Shown piece by piece: positions 46,305-54,195 of a DNA stretch of 64,000 nt (positions are counted from its first letter, which is position 1; each line of letters begins with the position of its first letter). Both the position numbers and the translations under genes were made by a program. The notes below the pieces were generated by a model. It saw only the letters and a program-made list of their open reading frames with translations. It had not been told where the DNA came from and did no database searches. This DNA is from Schlesneria sphaerica (GTDB lineage Bacteria > Planctomycetota > Planctomycetia > Planctomycetales > Planctomycetaceae): contig NZ_CP172346.1 of NCBI RefSeq assembly GCF_044336245.1, positions 4,526,001 through 4,590,000 of the forward strand, written 5' to 3'.

Positions 46305-46658
46305 TCAGGGGGCTCCACGTTGTGCGAGAATGAAGTCGTAGAGCGTTCTGGCGGAAGGCTCCCATTCACCCTCGCGAGCACGCCCGATGATTTTTTGTAG
46401 TTTGGCGGCGGCCACCTCGGGCAACTCGCCATTTTCTCGATACGACTGCAGACGTGATTCGCAGTCTTCCAACCGCTGCAGATCGCGCGTCGTCAGTGCG
46501 GTGAAGAGCGCATCGACCGTCGTGATGACCTGCTCCTCTTCGCCAATTTGAGGTTGGGCCCGCAGGTACTGGATCAAGATTCCGGATAGGGCGAGTCCGA
46601 AAATGGCCAAGGCTATTGTGGTTGGCCGGTTGCGATCGATACGTTCAATGATCTCCAT
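46305..46658 (-). CDS. Small membrane-anchored protein downstream of DUF1559
   Basis: 117 aa with one transmembrane helix (about 14-30) and a helical soluble part. Its ATG lies 14 bases inside the 3' end of the DUF1559 gene, so translation is coupled. No lipobox is seen, unlike the partners of the other two DUF1559 genes. Family not recognised. Confidence 0.75.
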   Translation of the reverse strand: MEIIERIDRNRPTTIALAIFGLALSGILIQYLRAQPQIGEEEQVITTVDALFTALTTRDLQRLEDCESRLQSYRENGELPEVAAAKLQKIIGRAREGEWEPSARTLYDFILAQRGAP

Positions 46659-47709
46659 GGTTCACCTCTCCCCCGTTACGAGTCGAGATGGCGACCCAGA
46701 CATTGCCGTCGGTGAAGGCGGTGTAGAACCGGACCGAACCGTCGCCGAACAAGACATTGCAGCCGGGCCCGTGTTCCCCCCACATTTCGTCGGTATGGCC
46801 AAAGGGATTATTGGGAGCGTGGATCACCACCTGGGGGTGGTCATGCACATCCGGTCCGCTATGACATCCGACCAGGTCCGCTGCCGCGTTGTTGTCTGAG
46901 GGCCACGGTCGGATATCGGTGCGGGGAGAGACGACGGCGTTCGGGACGATCCCGACCCATGTGTTGTTACTCAGGTACGAACTTCGTTCACCGACGAAGA
47001 CGGTATTGGACAGTCCGTCGGTGACGTCCGCGATACGGGTATGCGAGTTCGGGTAAAAGGGGCCATCAATCTTGCCGTCGGGGGCCCCGGGGACAGGTTC
47101 GGGAAGGTCGTAGTTGTAGCAGTACGCCGTCGAGCGGCCCCAGGGTTGATTGATGCCGGCATTGGTGACGAAGTGGCTGTGCGCAAAGAAGATGGTGCTG
47201 CCGTCATCACGTGTCATGGCTACGCCGTGCCGGTTGTCCACACCCTCTTTCTGAATGTTGAATCCGTCACTCCCCCCCGTCGCGGAAGGGCAGAGGAAAG
47301 CGGGGACTTTTGTCCTGGCGGCCGCCCCGTTGGCAGGTGCCCATACGGGCAGATTCGTGTCGAACGAGTGATACAGATTCGCCTGTTCCAACTCCGGAAG
47401 CAAACAGACCCCCCAGCCGAATCCCGGAGGTCCGATGCGACTGGCGTCCCCATAGGTGACGCCGTAGGCCGTGCCGTCGTTGTGCGGGTTCACGATGCAG
47501 GACGGGGGAAAGATCGCGTGCGAGCTTTCGTAATTGTGCAGCGCAAGCCCGATCTGCTTGAGGTTGTTCTTGCATTGAGTCCGGCGTGCGGCCTCGCGCG
47601 CCTGCTGTACTGCAGGCAGCAGCAGCGAAATCAGAACGGCAATGATCGCGATCACGACCAGTAACTCGATAAGGGTAAAACCACGACGAACTCGCCGACT
47701 CGGAAGCAT
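46645..47709 (-). CDS. DUF1559 prepilin-like protein
   Basis: Same family as the gene at 23401. Class III signal RRGFTLIELLVVIAIIAVLI near residue 8, VQQAREAARRTQCKNNLKQIG next, and the C-terminal NVLFGDGSVRFYTAF. 354 aa from the ATG at 47709; an upstream ATG at 47730 adds seven residues. The body shares the planctomycete pseudopilin layout. Coupled to the downstream gene by a 14-base overlap. Its upstream region is AT-rich and contains the likely promoter. Confidence 0.92.
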   Translation of the reverse strand: MLPSRRVRRGFTLIELLVVIAIIAVLISLLLPAVQQAREAARRTQCKNNLKQIGLALHNYESSHAIFPPSCIVNPHNDGTAYGVTYGDASRIGPPGFGWGVCLLPELEQANLYHSFDTNLPVWAPANGAAARTKVPAFLCPSATGGSDGFNIQKEGVDNRHGVAMTRDDGSTIFFAHSHFVTNAGINQPWGRSTAYCYNYDLPEPVPGAPDGKIDGPFYPNSHTRIADVTDGLSNTVFVGERSSYLSNNTWVGIVPNAVVSPRTDIRPWPSDNNAAADLVGCHSGPDVHDHPQVVIHAPNNPFGHTDEMWGEHGPGCNVLFGDGSVRFYTAFTDGNVWVAISTRNGGEVNHGDH

Positions 47710-48009
47710 TTTTGGACTCGAAATAAACAAAGTTTATTGTGCTGCTGGTAGGATGTTTTGAGTGATCAAAATCTTTAATAAAGCGTATCCATAGGCACGG
47801 GGCGCGCCAAGGCGATTTGACGGGGCTTCAGCTGAACATTACTTAAGGTTGGCTCGCGGTCCGCGTCGGGCACGCACGAGCAATGGGAGTGCGTTCGGGC
47901 TGTTTCGCGCACCCGTCTGACGTGGATCCCAGGCGCCTTCCGGGAATGAGCAGGTCTGCTGCGGGGTTGCGTTCGCAGGCTCAGCAGGGAGCTTCAGAGT
48001 GAGTGCAGT
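47710..48009. other. Intergenic, no gene seen
   Basis: About 300 bases between the yraN stop and the DUF1559 start. The right-hand DUF1559 promoter should be here. Nothing else recognised. Confidence 0.4.
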
Positions 48010-48444
48010 TCAGGAATACATCTGACCGAACCCTACAGGTTCAAATGCATTGATGTAGTGCTGTATCTGGGGTGGCTGGTCGTCCGCGGGCCAGATGATG
48101 GAGACGACGTCGAACCGGGCACTTTTGTTGAGCCACCGTCGCTGTTTGAGAAAGGCGAGTGCAGAGCGGGTGATCTTGCGCTGTTTGGTCAGATTGACCG
48201 ATTCGGTGGGGTGCCCCGCCGCCGTTGAAGAGCGGGTTTTGACTTCCACGAAGACGATTGTCCCGCGGTCGATCGCGACCAGGTCGAGTTCCCCAAATCG
48301 CCCCCGGAGCTGTCGCTGCAGGACTTCGTAGCCGAGTCCCGTCAGAAAGCGGGCTGCTTCGGCTTCGCCCTGATTACCAAACTGCTTACGGGGCTCGAGG
48401 CTTTTTTTCACGTAGCGGCGAAACCAGCCCAGCATCGTCGTCAC
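48010..48444 (-). CDS. YraN/UPF0102 family nuclease-like protein
   Basis: 144 aa of the UPF0102 family, a PD-(D/E)XK-type endonuclease-like fold with unknown substrate. Visible: NQGEAEAARFLTGLGYEVL and GELDLVAIDRGTIVFVEVKTR, which holds the Asp and the Glu-X-Lys of the core. Lies at the end of the ffh-rpsP-trmD-rplS run, the usual neighbourhood of yraN. It is separated from rplS by 142 bases. Confidence 0.9.
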   Translation of the reverse strand: MTTMLGWFRRYVKKSLEPRKQFGNQGEAEAARFLTGLGYEVLQRQLRGRFGELDLVAIDRGTIVFVEVKTRSSTAAGHPTESVNLTKQRKITRSALAFLKQRRWLNKSARFDVVSIIWPADDQPPQIQHYINAFEPVGFGQMYS

Positions 48445-48586
48445 CCCCTTTGAGGAGGATAAATGCGAAATGGGAGGGCAAGACTTTCAGCGAATCCGGC
48501 GTGCGGTCGAGACCGCACAGCAGCGAGTTCGTCGGAAGTCTTACCCTCCCAGATCATGTGCTGACGAAAAGCCTGATCGAATGAGA

Positions 48587-49015
48587 TCAGGTCGTTTCCT
48601 TCGCCTTGGCGGCGGCGGCCGACTTGGCCTGGGCCTTGGCGGCGCGAGCGGCGTCCTTTTCAGCCTTGTCAACGCGTTCGACCAGCTTGGTGGCCTTACC
48701 AACGCGGTCACGCAGGAAGAACAGCTTCGCGCGACGGACTTTACCGTGTCGCTTCACTTCGATCTTCGCAATCTTGGGCGAATTGAGCGGGAAGGTACGT
48801 TCCACACCTTCACCGGAAACGATTCGGCGGACGGTGAACTTTTCGCGGGTTCCGCCACCGCGGCGTGCGATCACGACGCCGTTGAAAATCTGGACTCGCT
48901 CTTTGTCCCCTTCGAGAATTCGCTGGTGGACGTCGACCGTGTCACCGATTTCGAAGACGAGCGGTTCTTTGCGGATGTACTGCTCTTCGACCTGTTTAAT
49001 CAATTCTTTAATCAT
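48587..49015 (-). CDS. rplS: 50S ribosomal protein L19
   Basis: Large-subunit protein at the 30S-50S interface. Typical segments: FEIGDTVDVHQRILEGDKERVQIFNGVVIAR, GEGVERTFPLNSPKIAKIEV and KVRRAKLFFLRDRVGKATKL. 142 aa, longer than the usual about 115 because of an Ala/Lys-rich C-terminal tail. Downstream of trmD on the same strand with about 100 bases between; part of the conserved translation cluster. Confidence 0.97.
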   Translation of the reverse strand: MIKELIKQVEEQYIRKEPLVFEIGDTVDVHQRILEGDKERVQIFNGVVIARRGGGTREKFTVRRIVSGEGVERTFPLNSPKIAKIEVKRHGKVRRAKLFFLRDRVGKATKLVERVDKAEKDAARAAKAQAKSAAAAKAKETT

Positions 49016-49112
49016 GATTCATTCCCATCTTCTATGGCGATCAATCTCGCCGTTGGCTCACGTTCGGCCGAGTGGCGGCTCGAAGCGATTGCTCTGGTCA
49101 AATTTTACATTC

Positions 49113-49793
49113 TCAGTCGATTAAATCGCCCCGTCTGCGACGTGTTCTCTCGAGGCTTTGCTGCTGCCGCCACTCCGCGATCCGCTGGTGATTGCCGCTC
49201 AATAGAATTTCGGGAACTGACATCCCACGAAATTCGCGAGGTCGAGTGTATTGCGGGTATTCGAGCAGTCCACTTTCTCCAAACGAGTCGTATTTGCTGC
49301 TGGTTTCGTCGCCGAGGACCCCGGGCACCAGTCGGATGACCGTATCGATGATGAGCATCGCAGGAACTTCACCGCCGTTGCAGATGAAGTCGCCCGCCGA
49401 GATTTCCAGTGGCTTCAGTCCCAGGCTAATGCGTTCGTCAAACCCTTCGTACCGACCACACAACAGGAGCAATCGTGAGTACGACGAGAGTTCTTTCACC
49501 AGCGTCTGGTCAAGCTTCCGACCTTGCGGTGTCAGCATCACCAGTTGTCCCGGCCCGGCCGCGTCTGCCTGGACGGCCTCAACGCAGTCGAAAACCGGGG
49601 GACAGGCGAGCAGCATTCCCGGGCCGCCGCCATAGGGCGTGTCGTCAACCGATTTGTGCTTGTCCCTGGTCCAGTCCCGAATGTTCCACAGTCGGACGTC
49701 AACCAGAGATTTCTCAATGGCCAGCTTCAGCAGACTTTGTTGCAGGTAACTGTGGAACAGTTCCGGAAACAAAGTCAAAACATCGAATCGCAT
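49113..49793 (-). CDS. trmD: tRNA (guanine37-N1)-methyltransferase
   Basis: Methylates G37 of tRNAs with a CCN, CUN or CGG codon family to prevent frameshifts. SPOUT/trefoil-knot segments are visible: TPYGGGPGMLLACPPVF, LLLLCGRYEGFDERI, and the SAM-binding SAGDFICNGGEVPAMLIIDTVIRLVPGVLG. Length 226 aa is close to normal. Lies between rpsP (upstream) and rplS (downstream). The expected rimM is missing from the gap before it (about 140 bases to rpsP). Confidence 0.97.
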   Translation of the reverse strand: MRFDVLTLFPELFHSYLQQSLLKLAIEKSLVDVRLWNIRDWTRDKHKSVDDTPYGGGPGMLLACPPVFDCVEAVQADAAGPGQLVMLTPQGRKLDQTLVKELSSYSRLLLLCGRYEGFDERISLGLKPLEISAGDFICNGGEVPAMLIIDTVIRLVPGVLGDETSSKYDSFGESGLLEYPQYTRPREFRGMSVPEILLSGNHQRIAEWRQQQSLERTRRRRGDLID

Positions 49794-49937
49794 GATGCCG
49801 CCAGCTAACCCAAGTGAGAAATAACAAGTACGAAATCACCATCGGACGTTCCGCATGAACAGTCTGTGTTGAGATCGATTCAGTGCGTGGCAAATCAGCT
49901 GACCGCCATGCCGGGGGATTCAACCATCAACGATTCA

Positions 49938-50306
49938 CTACTCAGCAGCGGCTTCCGCTGGAGCTGCATCCCCTTCGGTCGCTTCCGCTGCTGCGGGAGC
50001 AGGAGCTTCTTTGACCTTGGGAGCCTGCATGGGAGCAGGAGCAGCAGCCGTCGTGTAGCTGTTCGTCTTGACCTTCTTGACCAGCGTGGCCACGCGGTCC
50101 GACATGCTGGCGCCGACCGAGACCCAGTACTCAACGCGTTCCATGTTGACTTTGACGCGCTTTGACTTGTCGGCGACGGAGGTGTCGTACCAGCCCACTT
50201 CTTCGATGGCTTTACCTTCACGATGAACGCGAGAATCCATCACGCAGATTCGGTAGAACGGTCGGTGCTTTCGTCCAATCTTCTTCATTCGAATACGAAC
50301 TGCCAC
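49938..50306 (-). CDS. rpsP: 30S ribosomal protein S16
   Basis: Core small-subunit protein. Begins MAVRIRMKKIGRKHRPFYRI and has ERVEYWVSVGASMSDRVATLVKK. The first 80 residues match S16; the remainder (about 40 aa, AAAPAPMQAPKVKEAPAPAA) is an Ala/Pro/Glu-rich extension. Located between ffh and trmD. Typical planctomycete-like extension, no frameshift. Confidence 0.97.
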   Translation of the reverse strand: MAVRIRMKKIGRKHRPFYRICVMDSRVHREGKAIEEVGWYDTSVADKSKRVKVNMERVEYWVSVGASMSDRVATLVKKVKTNSYTTAAAPAPMQAPKVKEAPAPAAAEATEGDAAPAEAAAE

Positions 50307-50597
50307 TCAATGCTCCTTATTTCTAAGTTGGTTATCGCTCAAAACTGTTCGACCGCATCGGGCTGACCACAAAATCACGAGGAGGATGTGAACAGTCAGA
50401 GAAGGAACTAAAGTTCCGGCTTGCCGGGATTTCAATCCATACGATCCAGGTTTTTCATTCCGTGTTGCTGCTCATTTCAGGTCGATGATGCTGGCAGCAG
50501 TACCCATCAACATCTCCGTCGTCCCTTCCACACCGAAACAGGAACGCAGCGATCGAACTGCGGACCCCACGTGCCGGAGTGGCCGTGACTCTTGCAC

Positions 50598-52076
50598 CTA
50601 CCGATTTCGCTTCTTCTGTTTCTTGGCTTCTTTGCGCGCTTTTTTGCGTTTTTCGTCGGCCAGTGCCTGATCTGCAGGACCCCGTTTGGATCGCTCTTTG
50701 GGGACTCGCAGTCCCCCGGCGGGATTCACCATCCCTCCTTGTGCCAGGTCGCGAACAGCCTTCATTCGATCCATCGATCCCAGGCCAGACATCTTCTGGG
50801 CCATGTTCGCCATGTTGTGGAAGTCTTTGAGGATCCGATTGACGTCGGCCGGGTCCGTGCCGGCTCCGCGTGCGATGCGGTGTCGGCGGCTGCGGTCGAT
50901 CTTGTCAGGATGGGTCCGTTCGTAGGGGGTCATCGAGCTGATCACCGCTTCGATGCGGTTCATGTCCCCTTCCGCATCGATATCCGGATTGGAAGCCAGC
51001 AGCCCGCCCAGCCCCGGGATCATCTTCATCAGATCCTTCAGTGAGCCCATCCGTCGGATCATCTTCATCTGATCGCGGAAGTCTTCGAGTGTGAACTTGC
51101 CGGCGGCCATTTTCGCCTGCTGGCGAGCCACTTCGGCTTCGTCCATCTGCTCTGCCGCCTTCTCGAACAGAGTGACGATGTCACCCATCCCGAGAATTCG
51201 GCCAGCCATACGATCCGGATGGAACGGTTCGAGCTTGTCGAGCTGTTCGCCCATCCCGATGAACTTGATCGGGACCCCGGTAACTTCCTTCACGCTGATC
51301 GCGGCACCCCCGCGGGTATCGCCATCGAGCTTCGTCAGAATCACGCCGTCGAGTTCCAGTGCTTCGTTGAAAGCCCGGGCGCTGTTGACGGCGTCCTGGC
51401 CAGTCATGGCGTCGCAGACGAGCAAAATCTGATCTGGCTGGACCTTGCGATCGATCTGCTCAAGCTCTTTCATGAGCTGCTGGTCGACGTGCAAGCGGCC
51501 TGCGGTATCGAAGATGATGACGTCAACGCCGGCCCCTTTGGCAGCGGTGAGGGCGTTGGCACAGACTTTGAGAGGCGTTGTTTCAGCGGGATTTTCGCTG
51601 TGGACCGGCACACCCAGTTGCTGGCCGATGATCTTGAGCTGTTCGATAGCGGCGGGACGCTGCAAGTCGGCGGCAACCAGCATCGGTCGCTTGCCTTGTT
51701 CCTTCAGCATGCGGGCCAGTTTGCCGCAGGTGGTCGTTTTACCACTTCCCTGCAGACCGCACATCATGATTTTGCCGAGCGAATCTTTACGCAGATGCAG
51801 CGAATGATCCGTGGGCCCCATCAGCTCGACAAGTTGCTGATGGACAATCCCGACAATCTGTTGATCGGGACGAAGAGATTTCAGTACTGCATCGCCAACA
51901 GCGAGCTCGGTACACCGTTTAATGAAGTTGGTGGCGACGTCGTAATGGACGTCTGCTTCGAGCAACGCTTTTCGGACCTGAGCCATCCCATCGCGAATAT
52001 TCGCTTCGGTCAGCTTACCGCCGCGTCCCAAGACCGAGAGCGCAGACTTCAGGCTTTGTGCAATACCTTCAAACAT
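50598..52076 (-). CDS. ffh: Signal recognition particle protein Ffh
   Basis: GTPase that targets nascent membrane proteins with the SRP RNA and FtsY. NG domain: MFEGIAQSLKSALSVLGRGGKLTEANIRDG start, G1 loop GLQGSGKTTTCGKLARML, DTAGRLHVDQ and the TKLDGDTRGG G4 motif. The M domain has RRMGSLKDLMKMIPGLG and ends in a basic Lys-rich tail. Start at 52076 matches the family; an upstream frame would add 14 residues. First gene of the leftward ffh-rpsP-trmD-rplS run. The SRP RNA gene was not seen. Confidence 0.97.
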   Translation of the reverse strand: MFEGIAQSLKSALSVLGRGGKLTEANIRDGMAQVRKALLEADVHYDVATNFIKRCTELAVGDAVLKSLRPDQQIVGIVHQQLVELMGPTDHSLHLRKDSLGKIMMCGLQGSGKTTTCGKLARMLKEQGKRPMLVAADLQRPAAIEQLKIIGQQLGVPVHSENPAETTPLKVCANALTAAKGAGVDVIIFDTAGRLHVDQQLMKELEQIDRKVQPDQILLVCDAMTGQDAVNSARAFNEALELDGVILTKLDGDTRGGAAISVKEVTGVPIKFIGMGEQLDKLEPFHPDRMAGRILGMGDIVTLFEKAAEQMDEAEVARQQAKMAAGKFTLEDFRDQMKMIRRMGSLKDLMKMIPGLGGLLASNPDIDAEGDMNRIEAVISSMTPYERTHPDKIDRSRRHRIARGAGTDPADVNRILKDFHNMANMAQKMSGLGSMDRMKAVRDLAQGGMVNPAGGLRVPKERSKRGPADQALADEKRKKARKEAKKQKKRNR

Positions 52077-52410
52077 ATGTAACAATCTCGAGTTAAAAAG
52101 ATCCGGAGCGTACGACAAGCATACGGCGTCGAGCGAACGACGATCCAGGCAGTTCAGCCCAGGAGCCGGAACGGGCCAAGCATCATAAAGGACCTGTCGC
52201 CAATTCGCAACATGTTAAATTGAACTTTCAGGCGAAGGCTTGCGGGTGGAGAAAGTGTACAGAAGATCAAATCGAGATCAGCCAGACCAGGGCCGGATCC
52301 GAGGCGGTCATGACGTCTTTATCGGCTGCCCTGCCCAAGTTGAGTAAGTCCGTTCCCTGAAAAGAGCTGTAAGTGCTGTCTGTGAAAAGTGTTGTGGTGA
52401 TGGGTTTCAG
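52077..52410. other. Intergenic, no gene seen
   Basis: 334 bases between the ffh start and the sulfotransferase stop (both leftward). It should hold the ffh promoter. No RNA gene or repeat recognised. Confidence 0.4.
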
Positions 52411-52986
52411 TCAGGGTTTGCGGTTGCGATAAAGAGCTGGATCGATCGCGGTGGTCATGGCCGCGAGATCCAGGTTCCGGCCGAGAAAATGGGCAATCCG
52501 TCGTGCCTCGGTGGCTGGCTCGTTGAGCAAATTTCGGTATCCGACTCGCAGAAGCGAAATTTCGGTCCGACCCGCGAGCCACTCGTGCAGGCGTTCCAGA
52601 TGGGTCTGGTAGGCACTGAGCATCTCAGCCGAGGGAGCGGCCGAAGGGCGATTCATCCTTCGCAGCATCGTTTCCTGAGACTGCAGGACCTCTTCCAGGT
52701 CACGTTCCAGGAACAGAACCCGGTACCGTTCGGTGGGGGGCAGGTGATACAGCAGCATGGAAATCATCTTGACCGCTTTGCCCCGTGCGGTCGGAAGCCA
52801 CGAGGCATCGTCTTCAATGTCTTTCGCCGCTTCATACTCGAAGTACCCCCGCGGGTTGTCGGGGTCGGGGGACCGCAGGTGATCCGTCACGATCTCGACT
52901 CCTCCTTGGCTCAACATCTGCATCATCAGCGAGGTGCCGGAACGGGGAAGCCCGGATACGACAATAATCTCTTGTGGCAGATTCAC
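52411..52986 (-). CDS. Small sulfotransferase-family protein
   Basis: 191 aa. PAPS-loop-like VVSGLPRSGTSLMMQML begins near residue 9, followed by RSPDPDNPRGYFEYEAAKDI and the ERDLEEVLQSQETML segment. The GTG at 52986 is preferred because AGGA stands eight bases upstream; a TTG at 53019 would add 11 residues. Shorter than the sulfotransferase at 12701 and probably of the Stf0-like group. Lies downstream of the phosphodiesterase/membrane-protein genes, so it may modify the same surface polymer or lipid, which is inference. Confidence 0.8.
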   Translation of the reverse strand: MNLPQEIIVVSGLPRSGTSLMMQMLSQGGVEIVTDHLRSPDPDNPRGYFEYEAAKDIEDDASWLPTARGKAVKMISMLLYHLPPTERYRVLFLERDLEEVLQSQETMLRRMNRPSAAPSAEMLSAYQTHLERLHEWLAGRTEISLLRVGYRNLLNEPATEARRIAHFLGRNLDLAAMTTAIDPALYRNRKP

Positions 52987-53043
52987 AGACGTGTTCCTGA
53001 GAGCGACTGCAAATAACAAATAATGGGTGACGACGACAGGCGA

Positions 53044-53904
53044 CTACATTTGAACTCGGAAAACTCCGCGGAGGGAGAAGGCGACGATGGACGAGGCGAT
53101 GAACCAGTAGACCGGCCAGAGTTGTCCCCCCGTACCCCGGGAGGTTCTCGTCGGATACTGAATTTCGATCGACTGAACGGGAGATGAGGCGTCAAAGGGG
53201 GCTTCTGCCGGGTGGGTGAGCATCGCCATCCACGTTTGTTGCGGCCGCTGCTGACTCACCCGCATGACTCTTTCGCCGATGGCAATCTCTTTTGAAAACA
53301 TATGCCCATCGACGTGGAACTGCAGTGGATGATCGCCGTCGGCATTCGCCTGGACGTTCCAGCAGATCTCTCGCTTACTCGGGATCCGGACAGGCCCCAC
53401 CGTAACGACCGCTGCGGGGGCAGGGTCGAACTCGACGGACGGCCAGGGGGGCCTGGAATCGACACTGCTTGCCAGGGGCTTGAGTCGCAAGGTGACAACG
53501 GCTTCTTCTCCGCGGAGCAGTGGGCGATGCTGCCACCAGAGTGATAGCTGTCCCAGCAGCAGCGTGACCGGGACAGCCATGCAGAGAATCGGGACGAGCG
53601 ACAGCGCGATCAACTTGAAGGCCCCCAGCACGATTCTGAACTGGGATCGCAGACTGACGAACATGCTGTCTTTGAACAGAGAGAGCGCCAGCATGTCAGC
53701 CTTGATACCGTCCCGCACTCGTTTGATCGCCGATTGATTCGATGTGTATTTGAAGGCAATCAGTAGCAGCAGGCCTGATACGACGGAAACAAGGACCATC
53801 CCGGTCAGTTCGGACAGCACGTGCAAAGGGGCAAGCAGCACCTGACCGCAGGTGTTTGCGATCTGGTTCAGTTTCAGTACGACCTGCAGTCCGGCGTCGG
53901 TCAC
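53044..53904 (-). CDS. Membrane protein with a DUF106/EMC3-like segment, unknown
   Basis: 286 aa. Hydrophobic helices near 20-48 and 96-125, plus a C-terminal one near 262-280. The cytoplasmic segment FKYTSNQSAIKRVRDGIKADMLALSLFKDSM is strongly reminiscent of the positively charged loop of the DUF106/TMCO1/EMC3 (Oxa1-related) insertases; the rest lacks recognisable identity. A beta-rich periplasmic part occupies about 140-250. GTG start overlaps the stop of the small RHH-like gene (GTGA). Oxa1-like function is only an inference from this loop. Confidence 0.65.
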   Translation of the reverse strand: MTDAGLQVVLKLNQIANTCGQVLLAPLHVLSELTGMVLVSVVSGLLLLIAFKYTSNQSAIKRVRDGIKADMLALSLFKDSMFVSLRSQFRIVLGAFKLIALSLVPILCMAVPVTLLLGQLSLWWQHRPLLRGEEAVVTLRLKPLASSVDSRPPWPSVEFDPAPAAVVTVGPVRIPSKREICWNVQANADGDHPLQFHVDGHMFSKEIAIGERVMRVSQQRPQQTWMAMLTHPAEAPFDASSPVQSIEIQYPTRTSRGTGGQLWPVYWFIASSIVAFSLRGVFRVQM

Positions 53905-54086
53905 TTGAGGTATCCCAGCCCGCGGAGCTGATTGGCAACCTGGTTCTCTGCAGACTCGACCTTCATCCGTTTGATTTCATTTTCGATGCAGTGCGCGATG
54001 AACTCTTCCACACTGCTGTACCCCGCTTTTTCGGCAGCCTGTTTGGCGCGGTCAAGTAATTGCGCGTCGAGTGTGATTTTTGACAT
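53901..54086 (-). CDS. Small ribbon-helix-helix-like protein
   Basis: 61 aa starting MSKITLDAQLLDRAKQAAEKAGYSSVEEF, preceded by GGAGAG. The beta strand plus two-helix layout fits CopG/Arc-type RHH DNA-binding proteins. A longer frame adds 11 residues. Overlaps the membrane gene by four bases, an unusual place for a regulator, so it may instead be an accessory protein. Confidence 0.6.
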   Translation of the reverse strand: MSKITLDAQLLDRAKQAAEKAGYSSVEEFIAHCIENEIKRMKVESAENQVANQLRGLGYLK

Positions 54087-54195
54087 GGGAAACTCTCCGT
54101 GATGGGTTGCTGGTGTCATCGACCGGTCTGTCGCCGCTTGCGGTCTGTCGCGAGTTCGCCGCCTGTGTCCGGTATTCCGGTGAAAGGGGGGGGAT

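Noticed and set aside
50307..52410. SRP RNA gene near ffh
   Set aside because: No GGAA-tetraloop hairpin with matching stem could be recognised in the flanking gaps.
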